In this document: positions 35,005 to 45,500 of the stretch, piece after piece
How positions within the stretch are numbered: the stretch's first letter is position 1
Layout: the number at the start of each line of letters is the position of its first letter
NCBI GenBank assembly: GCA_035263125.1
Contig: DATFRP010000381.1
Span: forward strand, 1-64,000
Length of the DNA stretch: 64,000 nt
Direction of reading: 5' to 3'
Source of the DNA: Gp6-AA40 sp035263125
GTDB lineage: Bacteria; Acidobacteriota; Vicinamibacteria; Vicinamibacterales; UBA2999
Made by a program: the position numbers and the translations under genes
Notes under the pieces: model-generated
The model's input: only the letters and a program-made list of their open reading frames with translations
The model's database searches: none
What the model was told of the DNA's origin: nothing

Positions 35005-35499
35005 ATGGCACAAGGCCACCGTCCCGATCGCGTCGGCGAAGAGATTCGCCAGGAACTCAGCGAACTGATCAGCCGCGGCGGAGTCCACGATCCGGGGATC
35101 GGCTTCATCACGCTGACGCGGGTGAAGGTGTCGCCCGATCTGCAGGTGGCGCGGGTGTTCTACACGACGATGGGAGATGCCACGGCGCGGCGCGAGACCG
35201 CGAAGGCGCTCGAGCGGGCGACGCCGTTCTTCCGCCGTCATATCGGCGGCCAGCTGCGACTCCGACGCGTGCCCGAACTGGAATTCCGCTTCGACGAATC
35301 GATCGCCAATCAGGATCGCATCGAGCAGATCCTGCGCGGCCTCCACGAAGAAGAGGCGCAGCGTGCCGTGGACCGGGCCGATTCGAAGCAGACGGCCGAC
35401 GATGCCGGGTCCAAACCTCTCGACGATGCTCGGGGTGCCCAGAGCGATAGCCGAAGGGCAGAACAGGACCCGGCCTACAGTGATGACAAGCGTGGCTGA
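35005..35499 (+). CDS. rbfA: 30S ribosome-binding factor RbfA
   Basis: 164 residues starting MAQGHRPDRVGEEIR; the upstream ATG at 34966 lies in a palindromic repeat. KH-like RbfA fold with RVGEEIRQELSELI, TLTRVKVSPDLQVARVF and RVPELEFRFDESI. RbfA helps mature the 5' end of 16S rRNA in the 30S subunit. The family body ends near residue 115. The last ~40 residues (from the AVDRADSK region) are a low-complexity Ala/Asp tail encoded by a repeat (inverted 35404-35412 / 35466-35474). It overlaps the nrnA start by 17 bp. Confidence 0.93.
   Translation: MAQGHRPDRVGEEIRQELSELISRGGVHDPGIGFITLTRVKVSPDLQVARVFYTTMGDATARRETAKALERATPFFRRHIGGQLRLRRVPELEFRFDESIANQDRIEQILRGLHEEEAQRAVDRADSKQTADDAGSKPLDDARGAQSDSRRAEQDPAYSDDKRG
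35404..35474. repeat. inverted repeat in the rbfA 3' end
   Basis: GCCGGGTCC (35404-35412) and GGACCCGGC (35466-35474) are exact complements 53 bp apart. The right side GGACCCGGCCTACA resembles GGCCCGGCCTACA in the rimO insert. It encodes the extra C-terminal tail of RbfA. Confidence 0.65.
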
Positions 35500-36505
35500 G
35501 GACACACAGGCGAAGATCGCCGAGGTCATCCACGCGCGACAGCGGTTCGTGATCGCCTCCCACACCAGACCCGACGGCGACGCGGTCGGATCGTCGCTCG
35601 CGATGGCGTTCGCGCTGCGACATCTCGGCAAGCACGCACGCGTCGTCAGTCGCGACGTGCCCCCGTCGCCGATGCTGGTGTTCCCGGGTGTGCTCGGAAT
35701 CGAAGTGACCGAACGCGTCGACGACCCGGGCGACGCGGTCATCATCATGGAGTGCGGCGATCTCAAGCGCACCGGCATCGAAGGCCTCGAGCATGGGTTC
35801 GTGATCAACATCGATCACCATCCAGGCAACACGATGTACGGGGCGATGAACTGGTTCGACCTGTCCGCGGCGGCATGCGGCGAGATGGTCTTCGATCTCG
35901 TGCGGACGCTCGGCGTGCCCTTGACACAGGAGATCGCGACCCACGTCTACATCGCGATCCTCACCGACACCGGCTCGTTCCACTACTCGAACATCACGCC
36001 GCGCACGTTCGACATCTGCCGGCAATGCATGGAGGCTGGCGTCAACCCGCCCGCGGTTGCGCGCAGCATCTTCGACAGCAACAATCTCGGACGACTCAAG
36101 CTGTTTGGAGCGGTGCTGAGCCGCATGCAGCTCGATGCCTCGTCCCGAATTGCGACGCTGTACGTGGATCAGCAGCTGGCGCGCGAATCCGGCGGCACGT
36201 ACGAGGACACCGAAGGGCTGATCAATCTGCCGCTCACCGTCAAAGAGATCCTCGCAGTCGTGTTCTTCAAAGAACAGGGACCGGGCGACTGGCGTGTCAG
36301 TCTGCGTTCCAAGGGCGATATCGACGTCAACGCGATTGCCAAGGAGTTCGGCGGCGGCGGCCACAAGAATGCCTCTGGCTGCGGCGCCAACGGAGAGCTG
36401 CGCGCGCTGAAGGTGATGTTCGAGCAACGATTGAGCGACGCGATCGTGCGCACACAACAGGCCTCAGGGCCCAGGCCTCAGGCCTCAGGGCTGGGCCAGG
36501 CCTGA
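35483..36505 (+). CDS. nrnA: DHH/DHHA1 phosphoesterase, NrnA-like nanoRNase/pAp phosphatase
   Basis: 340 residues; ATG inside the end of rbfA, with GTG at 35492 as an alternative. DHH motifs: SHTRPDGDAVGSS (motif I), VIIMECGDLKR (II), FVINIDHHPGN (III, the DHH), and LTDTGSFHY (IV). The C-terminal DHHA1 domain holds FGGGGHKNASG. NrnA degrades 2-5-nt RNAs and dephosphorylates pAp. Its position between rbfA and truB is conserved in many bacteria. The final ~15 residues (QASGPRPQASGLGQA) are translated from the CAGGCCTCAGGG repeat, which also supplies the stop. Confidence 0.92.
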   Translation: MTSVAEDTQAKIAEVIHARQRFVIASHTRPDGDAVGSSLAMAFALRHLGKHARVVSRDVPPSPMLVFPGVLGIEVTERVDDPGDAVIIMECGDLKRTGIEGLEHGFVINIDHHPGNTMYGAMNWFDLSAAACGEMVFDLVRTLGVPLTQEIATHVYIAILTDTGSFHYSNITPRTFDICRQCMEAGVNPPAVARSIFDSNNLGRLKLFGAVLSRMQLDASSRIATLYVDQQLARESGGTYEDTEGLINLPLTVKEILAVVFFKEQGPGDWRVSLRSKGDIDVNAIAKEFGGGGHKNASGCGANGELRALKVMFEQRLSDAIVRTQQASGPRPQASGLGQA

Positions 36506-36549
36506 GGCCTCGCCCCGGGCATGAGCTGAGGCCTGAGCCCTGAGGCCTG
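36458..36549. repeat. GC-rich CAGGCCTCAGGGCCC inverted repeat, copy 2
   Basis: Same family as 14183-14280: CAGGCCTCAGGGCCCAGGC and the complement CTGAGGCCTGAGCCCTGAG. The first half is read through by nrnA and ends it at TGA (36503-36505). The second half lies 8 bp before truB. Confidence 0.85.
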
Positions 36550-36556
36550 CTCTTCT

Positions 36557-37459
36557 ATGGACGGAGTTCTCGTCGTCGACAAGCCTGCGGGGCTCACTTC
36601 ACACGATGTCGTCGTCGTTGCTCGCCGCTGTCTCGGCGAACCGCACATCGGTCACACCGGAACGCTCGACCCGCTGGCAACCGGCGTGCTTCCGCTCGCG
36701 TGCGGTCAGGCCACGCGACTCATTCGATTTCTGACCGCGTCGGACAAAGAGTACGACGCGGGCATCAGGTTCGGGCTGACGACGGACTCCTTCGATATCA
36801 CAGGACACGAGACGAGCCGCTCCAACGCTGTGTCGACGCGTGAAGCCGTCGATCGCGCGCTCGGCTCGCTGCGCGGCGAGTATCTGCAGACGCCGCCTGC
36901 CTATTCGGCCAAGAAGGTTGCCGGCGAACGCGCATACGTGCTGGCTCGGCGACGTGAAGAGGTCCGCCTCGAACAGGTACCGGTGCGCGTGTCGCGCGCG
37001 GAGGTGCTGGCGTTCGACGGGGCGACGGCACGCATTGGCATCGCGTGCTCGGCCGGCTTCTACGTCCGTGCGTTCGCGCATGCGCTCGGCGAACTGGTCG
37101 GCACCGGAGCGTGCCTCGAGTCGCTTCGACGAACGCGCAGCGGCGAGTTCGGTCTCGACGACGCGATCGATCTCGAGCGCCTGCAGTCGGGACGCGACGC
37201 CTGGGCGGAACGATTGATTCCGATCGAGCGCCTGCTGACCGGCTTTCCGGCCACGACGCTGACCGACGAGGGGCGGCGCCGGGTCTCGCACGGCCAGGAC
37301 GTGCTCGACATACACCTGTCGAAAAAGGTGGGCAAGATCAGCCTCGAAGGGGCGCCGCCGCTCTGGATACGCCTGCTGGATACCGAGGGCCGGCTCGTCG
37401 CACTGGCGACCGCGGGAACGAGTGCAGGTTCTTTGCACCCGACGGTGGTCCTGATTTAA
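36557..37459 (+). CDS. truB: tRNA pseudouridine-55 synthase
   Basis: 300 residues. Opens MDGVLVVDKPAGLTSHDVV, with HTGTLDPLATGVLP carrying the catalytic Asp; also YDAGIRFGLTTDSFD and QTPPAYSAKKVAGERAY. GFYVRAFAHALG closes the active site, and a short PUA-like end (PPLWIRLLDTEGRLV) follows. Makes the conserved pseudouridine in the T-loop of tRNAs. Standard length and place in the operon. Its end contains the probable rpsO promoter. Confidence 0.95.
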   Translation: MDGVLVVDKPAGLTSHDVVVVARRCLGEPHIGHTGTLDPLATGVLPLACGQATRLIRFLTASDKEYDAGIRFGLTTDSFDITGHETSRSNAVSTREAVDRALGSLRGEYLQTPPAYSAKKVAGERAYVLARRREEVRLEQVPVRVSRAEVLAFDGATARIGIACSAGFYVRAFAHALGELVGTGACLESLRRTRSGEFGLDDAIDLERLQSGRDAWAERLIPIERLLTGFPATTLTDEGRRRVSHGQDVLDIHLSKKVGKISLEGAPPLWIRLLDTEGRLVALATAGTSAGSLHPTVVLI

Positions 37460-37462
37460 AAT
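37433..37462 (+). promoter_or_regulatory. candidate internal promoter for rpsO-pnp
   Basis: TTGCAC (37433-37438) and TAAAAT (37457-37462) are 18 bp apart, inside the last codons and stop of truB. A start near 37470 would leave a ~104-nt leader before rpsO. An independent rpsO-pnp promoter at this place matches the known E. coli arrangement. Confidence 0.5.
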
Positions 37463-37469
37463 CAATCGT

Positions 37470-37573
37470 TTAAGGGAACAGGAGATTCCCCACAGTACGG
37501 CGGCTCGGTGGTTCGACAACGGGTGTTCAGCCCGGCTCGAGCAGGTTCTGAGCCGTTCGTGAAGGAGCCATCA
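37470..37573 (+). promoter_or_regulatory. possible S15 autoregulatory leader
   Basis: This ~104-nt stretch can pair CGGCTC (37501-37506) with GAGCCG (37550-37555), and GGGAA with TTCCC around 37475-37490. Inner CGGG/CCCG pairs flank GTGTTCAG. Ribosomal protein S15 often represses its own mRNA through such a leader. The pairing is seen; regulation by S15 is inference. Confidence 0.35.
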
Positions 37574-37843
37574 GTGGCACTGACCAGGGATCGTAAGAGC
37601 GGAATCATCGGCTCGTACAAAACTCACGACGGCGATACCGGATCGCCGGAAGTCCAGGTGGCGCTCCTCAGCGAGCGCATCAACTACCTGACGGAACACT
37701 TCAAGGTTCACGCGAAGGACCACCACTCCCGCCGAGGCCTGTTGAAGCTGGTCGGCCAACGCCGCCGGCTGCTCGACTATCTCAAGAGCAAGGATTCGGA
37801 TCGATACGCAGAGCTCATCCAGCGTCTCGGCATCCGGAAGTAA
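37574..37843 (+). CDS. rpsO: 30S ribosomal protein S15
   Basis: 89 residues from a GTG behind GAAGGAGCCATCA. Standard S15: GSYKTHDGDTGSPEVQVALL, INYLTEHFKVHAKDHHSRRG and GQRRRLLDYLKSKDSDRY. Binds the central domain of 16S rRNA early in 30S assembly and autoregulates in several bacteria. Followed by pnp after 9 bp. Full length and clean. Confidence 0.97.
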   Translation: MALTRDRKSGIIGSYKTHDGDTGSPEVQVALLSERINYLTEHFKVHAKDHHSRRGLLKLVGQRRRLLDYLKSKDSDRYAELIQRLGIRK

Positions 37844-37852
37844 CCGACGCAC

Positions 37853-39997
<2,145 letters not shown>

Positions 39998-40043
39998 CTG
40001 AGCCGGCAACCGCCGCCCCGTCGAGGTCGTCTAATATGATGTG

Positions 40044-40463
40044 ATGACACCGACGCGGCGGATGCTCGGACTGCTGCTCGGGGGCGCGGGCCTCATCGTA
40101 GGCGCATCGCTGCACGCTCGTGCGCAGTCTGCGTCAGTTCGGCCGATCACTGCTCGACCTGACGCGCAAGACCAGGCGCCCAATCGGCGCGAATTCACGG
40201 TGACAGCGCGCGACTACCGTTTCTCGCCCGACCGCATCGAGGTCGGGCAGGACGACCTCGTCAAGCTCACGGTACAAAGCCAGGACGTAGCCTACAGCCT
40301 GGCTATCAAGGAGTACCGTGTTTCACGACGGATTCCGGCGGGCGGCACGACGACAGTCGAGTTCCGGGCTGATCAGGTCGGGACGTTCAACTTCTATTGT
40401 GATTTGACGAGTGACGCCCGTCACGCCCAGATGATCGGCCATCTGGTCGTTCGTCCGCGCTAA
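40044..40463 (+). CDS. exported cupredoxin-like protein with altered CuA-type site
   Basis: 139 residues; signal peptide to about residue 28 (ARAQS). The fold matches the copper domain of cytochrome c oxidase subunit II: FTVTARDYRFSPDRIEVGQ, DVAYSLAIKEY, and GTFNFYCDLTSDARHAQMIG. Relative to CuA, Cys119, His127 and Met130 are kept. The second cysteine is Ser123, and the first-loop histidine is Tyr84. It therefore cannot bind a normal dinuclear CuA and could hold a single copper or none. TAATAT (40032) lies 6 bp before the ATG, suggesting a leaderless transcript. Confidence 0.8.
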   Translation: MTPTRRMLGLLLGGAGLIVGASLHARAQSASVRPITARPDAQDQAPNRREFTVTARDYRFSPDRIEVGQDDLVKLTVQSQDVAYSLAIKEYRVSRRIPAGGTTTVEFRADQVGTFNFYCDLTSDARHAQMIGHLVVRPR

Positions 40464-40480
40464 CCTGTGCGCTCGTAGAG

Positions 40481-40498
40481 GCCGCCTTCAGGCGGCCC
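40481..40498. terminator. hairpin between convergent genes
   Basis: GGCCGCC-TTCA-GGCGGCC is a perfect 7-bp stem with a 4-nt loop, in the gap between the cupredoxin and M48 genes. The surrounding GTAGAGG...CCCATC is repeat-like. A shared terminator is likely. Confidence 0.6.
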
Positions 40499-40507
40499 AT
40501 CATCCGC

Positions 40508-41617
40508 TCAACCCGCTGACCACTGACGCGCGGCTTCTATCCGCGCCGATGTCGAGGGGTGCGTCGAGAAGAGCACACGCACGAGCCGCGACGGGTTTTC
40601 TTCAGCAAGGTTTTGTGCAGCGAGCCGCTTCATCGCGGTGATGAACGCCGACGGGTTGCGTGTCAGATCGAGCGCGTACCGGTCGGCTCGCCGCTCGTGA
40701 GCACGCGAGACGGCGTTCGCGATCGGCAGCAGCGTCAGTGAGACCGCGCCGGCCGCGAGAACGAGCAGCGGCAGTCCCGCCATATCGGCCTTCCCCTCGA
40801 GGCCGGCCCATGCCCCGAATCGCGTCAACGCGGCATCGGCCAGATAGAACCCCAGGGTAATCAGCACCGCCTCGAGCAGCACGCCCGACCAGATGTCGTG
40901 ATGCACGTGATGCGCGAGCTCGTGTGCGAGGATCACTTCGATCTCATCGTCGGTGTGATCGGCGAGCAGCGTGTCCGAGACCAGGATCCGACGCGTGCGG
41001 CCGATTCCTGCGAGCGCGGCGTTGGCCTTCTTCGTGCGATCGCTGAGGCGCCACTCGAACACACCGAGCACACGCGCGCCCGCGCGGTCGGCCAGCGACA
41101 GCAACCGCTCGCGCAGCGAGTCGCGCGCAAGCGGCTTGACCTCGTAGAACAGAGGCAGCAGAACGACCGGCGCGAGTTGTGCGAGCAGCACGAGGATCAC
41201 CGTAAACGTGACAGCCGCGCTCACCCACCATCGATCGGGGCTCCACTTCACGAGCGAGAGGACGATGAGCGCGGCACCAATCGAGAACACGATCCCGATC
41301 GCTGCCGCTTTGAGATGATTGATCCACCACTTCGCGGTGGTTTCCGTGGACAGCCCGTATCGTCGCTCGAGTGTCACACCAGCGTAGAAGGCCCACGGCA
41401 GCTGAATCAGATCGAGCAGAGCAGCGAGCATGACGACGTAGGCCGCCACGGCAGGTATGAAGTGCCGACCCGCAAGCGCCATGGCTGTGTCGCGCAGAAG
41501 AACGGAGCCACCAGAGATCAGCAGGAGTATCAGGGACACCACCTGCACCGCCGCGCCCAGCACGGACGATCGTCGTTTGAGTCTCTGATATCTGGTGGCT
41601 TTGTCTTCGTTGAGCAT
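40508..41617 (-). CDS. M48 family membrane metallopeptidase (Ste24-like)
   Basis: 369 residues. Hydrophobic N-terminal segments (VLGAAVQVVSLILLLIS and others) are followed by LAHELAHHVHHD, the HExxH zinc motif inside a membrane-proximal region. The downstream ERRADRYALDLT carries the third zinc ligand. The order of membrane helices and motif fits CAAX-protease Ste24/HtpX relatives that cleave membrane or misfolded proteins. It follows the DUF4097 gene by 21 bp on the same strand, presumably one transcript. Natural substrate unknown. Confidence 0.92.
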   Translation of the reverse strand: MLNEDKATRYQRLKRRSSVLGAAVQVVSLILLLISGGSVLLRDTAMALAGRHFIPAVAAYVVMLAALLDLIQLPWAFYAGVTLERRYGLSTETTAKWWINHLKAAAIGIVFSIGAALIVLSLVKWSPDRWWVSAAVTFTVILVLLAQLAPVVLLPLFYEVKPLARDSLRERLLSLADRAGARVLGVFEWRLSDRTKKANAALAGIGRTRRILVSDTLLADHTDDEIEVILAHELAHHVHHDIWSGVLLEAVLITLGFYLADAALTRFGAWAGLEGKADMAGLPLLVLAAGAVSLTLLPIANAVSRAHERRADRYALDLTRNPSAFITAMKRLAAQNLAEENPSRLVRVLFSTHPSTSARIEAARQWSAG

Positions 41618-41638
41618 CAGGACTGCATTAGCGCCGCA

Positions 41639-42490
41639 TTACGATGGCGGCGCACCACGGCGTCTACGCCCACCTCGCTCCGGAAGCTTGCCCGATCGCA
41701 CGTGCACGGCGCCGTTGGTCGTCTGTGCCACGATTCTCGGCCCGCCCCCATTAATCTGGCCGGTGACGCGTTGTACCGTAGACTCCTTCTTCGCAATCGT
41801 CAGATCGTTATCGATCATGACGGCACCGTTCACGACCGACGCTTCCAGCGACGCATTGAGATCGGGGGCCAGACCCAAGTCGACCGGACCGTTGACGGTC
41901 GTGAACCGCGAGTCACCCGTCACCTTCGAGATGTCAATGCGGACGGGACCGTTCACCGTGTCGGCGGTCACCGCGCCGGAGATGTCATGGCCGGTGATCG
42001 GCCCGTTCACGGTGCTTGCGGTGACCTCGCTCGTGATGCCCTCGAGCCTCACGCCCCCGTCGCGCGTTTTCAACGTGAGCCTGATGCCGTCTGGAACGCG
42101 CACCGTGATCTGCACGGTCAGCCTGCTGCGCAAGCCATTCTCCTGGTTGGTGCGTGACTCAATCGACACACGATCGGGCGAGACCTGCTCGATCATCTCG
42201 GCCTTCTGAAGCACTTCCCTGGCGGCGGCATCGCTGCTCGCGCGAACCTCGCGCGTGGCGACTACTTCGACGTCAGGACCGCCGGCAGGCTCGGCAATGA
42301 GAAGCCCACTGACGTTCTGGACATCGACCAGCCCACCCGGGGTCACGTGGTACGTGCGCTTCCATTCGTCGGCAGCGTTGCCGTGAGCGACGTCGACGGA
42401 GAGGCCGTTCTCACCGACCTTCACGTCACAGGCGGTGATCGCGCACACGGCACACAGAATGCGGAGGGACGCTGACAGGCGGCTCATCAT
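41639..42490 (-). CDS. DUF4097 beta-helix lipoprotein
   Basis: 283 residues. The N-terminus ILCAVCAITAC is a lipoprotein-like signal with the acceptor Cys at residue 21, so the protein is probably anchored to a membrane. The mature part is a run of beta-strand repeats with the recurring TVNGPV word (TASTVNGPIT, ADTVNGPVRI, FTTVNGPVDL), the DUF4097 pattern that forms a right-handed beta-helix. Such proteins are exposed at the surface or periplasm; function unknown. Downstream of smc and upstream of the M48 peptidase. Confidence 0.85.
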   Translation of the reverse strand: MMSRLSASLRILCAVCAITACDVKVGENGLSVDVAHGNAADEWKRTYHVTPGGLVDVQNVSGLLIAEPAGGPDVEVVATREVRASSDAAAREVLQKAEMIEQVSPDRVSIESRTNQENGLRSRLTVQITVRVPDGIRLTLKTRDGGVRLEGITSEVTASTVNGPITGHDISGAVTADTVNGPVRIDISKVTGDSRFTTVNGPVDLGLAPDLNASLEASVVNGAVMIDNDLTIAKKESTVQRVTGQINGGGPRIVAQTTNGAVHVRSGKLPERGGRRRRGAPPS

Positions 42491-42535
42491 GCCGACTACT
42501 ACGTTCGGATCAGCCGAATCGTTCGAATCGTTGGC

Positions 42536-45500
42536 CTAGTTTAACTGGACCGAGATCAGCTTGGATACACCCGGCTCTTCCATCGTCACACCGTAGAGGC
42601 GATTGGCGATTTCCATCGTCTGCCGGTTGTGCGTGATGAGGATGAACTGGGTGCGATCGAGCATCCCTTTGAGCATCTCGACGAAACGATGGACGTTGGC
42701 GTCGTCGAGCGGCGCGTCGATCTCGTCGAGCAGGCAGAACGGACTCGGTTTGTATCGGAAGATCGCGAACATCAGCGCGATCGCCGTGAGCGCCTTCTCG
42801 CCGCCCGAGAGGAGCATCACGCTCTGAAGACGCTTGCCCGGGGGCGAGGCCACGATGTCGATGCCGCTCTCGAGCGGATCGTTCTCATCGAGCAGTGTGA
42901 GGCCGGCGCGCCCGCCCCCGAAAAGGGTCGTGAACGTGACCTGGAAGTTGGCTTGGATCGCTGCGAACGCCTCGCTGAAGCGCGCCTTCGTCGTCTCGTC
43001 GATACGCGCGATCGCCTGTGACGTCTGCGCGATCGAATCGACCAGATCGCGCCGCTGCGTGGTGAGAAAGCCGTGGCGCTGCTCGAGCTCGTCGAACTGC
43101 TCGATCGCCATCATGTTGACCGGACCGAGCCGATCGATTTTCGCCTTGAGTCGGGTGATCGCCTCCTCGGCAGTCATCGATGCTGGCACGTCGACCGGCG
43201 CTGCCGGCGCCTCGGAGCCTACCGCCGCGCCCTCTTCGTCGCTCTCGAGGTCGGGTTCCTCCGAGGCGATCGCCTGCGCATCCGGTGTCGTCTGCCCCTC
43301 GAGCTCCAGCTGTTCGACTTCAGCGAGCACCTCGTCGAGTGACCCCTGAACCGCCTCGACGCAAGCCTGCGCAAGGTGCGTGAGATCGCTTTGGGCGGTT
43401 ACACGCGCGAGCTCGAACTCGCCGGCTTCGGCACGAATGGCTTCGAGCGCTCCGCGTGCTTCGCGAATCACGACGTCCTGGGCGTCGACGCTCGCTCGCA
43501 GGGCGCTCGCGGCGTCGTCGGCGCCGCGCAGCTCATCGCGCTGTTCGCTGAGTACCCGAATGTCGACGTCGAGAGCACGTTCGCTGTCAGCGACTGAGGC
43601 CAGCAGCGCGGCACGTCGCTCGTCGGTCTGCTGCCGCTCGGTGCGACGAGTTTCGACTCGCAGCTCGAGATCGCGCGCGCCTTCTTCGAGACGCTGCACC
43701 TCGGCCTCGAGCGCGGACGCGCGCTCGACGAGCGCGGCGTGCACGGCACGGGCTTCGGCGGCCTGCGCTCCAATCGCTCCGGCCGCGTCGCGTGCGTCCG
43801 ACAAGCTTCGCTGCGACAGGCCGAGACGTTCTTCACCCTGGCGCTGCTCGGCTTCGAGACGGATGATCGACGCTTCCGCCTCGGTACGGCGCGCCTCGAG
43901 GCCGGCGCGCTCTTCCTCAGCCTGGCGACGCTCGAAGGCAATGACGTCCGCCTTGCGGTCGAGACGCACAGTCTCTTCGTCGGTGTGCGCCAACTGCGCT
44001 TCCTGCCCGACGATGGCCTTTTCCTGCCAGTGCTCTTCTTCCTGCAGCGCGGCGATTGCGCCCGTGGCCTGCGCAATGGTCAACTCGAGTTGCGCGGCTT
44101 CGGCAGTGAGCCTGGCGAGCACGTCACGTTCCCCGGTCACGCGCTCGCGCAGTTCCTTGATCTCGCGACGTGTCGCCAGAATGCCGCGCGATTCCACTTT
44201 GGTTCCACCGGTGACGAGGTGCGGTCCTCGCAGCACGTCTCCCTCGAGCGTCGCAATCACGGCCGTCGTTTCGCGTGAGAACGCAACCGCCTGTGTGAAC
44301 GACTCGGCGACGTACGCCTCGGGCAGCACGTTGCTGATCGTGATCGCATGCGGTCCCTGCACGCGAAGGACATCGGAGACCGGCACGATCCCCGGCACGC
44401 GCCGTATCTCGCGGGGGTGATACCCGTTCGATCCCGGATCGACGACAACGAAGCCGCATCGTCCGGCATCCTGTTCGCGGACCAGCGAGAGTCCGGCGGC
44501 GGCCTGATCGTGGCGATCGACGATCACGTACTGGAGCAGCTCACCGAGGCAGGCCTCGACGGCGCGCTCATAGCGGCTGTCGACCTCGAGATAGTCGGCC
44601 ACGGCGCCCTGCTGACCAACATGACCGTTGGCCTGCACCAGCACCGTGCGCGCGGCGTCGCTGAAATCGGCGCGACTCGCGGCGAGCTCCTCGAGCGAGG
44701 CGAGGCGGGCTTCGAGCGCCGCGACATCCTGTTCGCGCGCACGGACCTCGCGGGTGCGCCCTTCGTGTTCGCCACGCGCGGCCGCGAGCTCCGACCGTCG
44801 CGTGGCCAGATTGATGCGGACGGTCTCGAGTGCCGCACGGGTACGCGCCAGCGCGTCGGTGGCAGCGGCACGTTCGGACAGCACGCGTTCGTGTTCGCGC
44901 CGGTGATCGTCCTGCTCGACGTCCAGCTTTCCGAGCGTCTCCCCCACGCGTTCCTGCTGCGCAGAGGTGTGCTCCATGACATGGCGCACCGCCATGACGG
45001 AGTTGACCGTGGTGAAGAGATCCGAGCGCGCAGCCTCGACATCCGACTCGAGGCCTTCGATTCGCTGCAGCGCAGTGGCATGTTCTTCGTTGGCGGTAGT
45101 GAGCAGGCCAACCGCTTCTTCGCGAGATTGCTCGGCCTCGATCGCAGCCTGACGACGAGACTCGATCGCAATGCGCGCCGGTTCACGACGCTCCTCGAGC
45201 TCGCGGATCTCGACGTCGATTTCGGCGCCGCGCGCGTCGAGGCCCTCGGCCTGCTGCCGATTGAATTCCTGCTGCTGTTGGCGACGTGCGATGTCGAGCT
45301 CGCGCGCATGCGCATCTTCGCGAATCGCCGACGCGCGGTTGTCGGCTTCGGCCTGCTCGATGCGGAGTCGTCCGAGATCGGATTCCACCTCGGCCACGCG
45401 CGCCGCGGCGGCGGCCTCCCGCTCGCGTGCTTCGCTCAGCCTGGCGCGCGCCCCTTCGATGCTGCCGCCCAGCTCGCGGTATCGTCGCGCGAACAGGACC

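Noticed and set aside
42505..42540. TTCGAATC words resembling a tRNA T-loop before smc's end
   Set aside because: No acceptor or anticodon stem can be built around them; only repeated GAATCGTT words.
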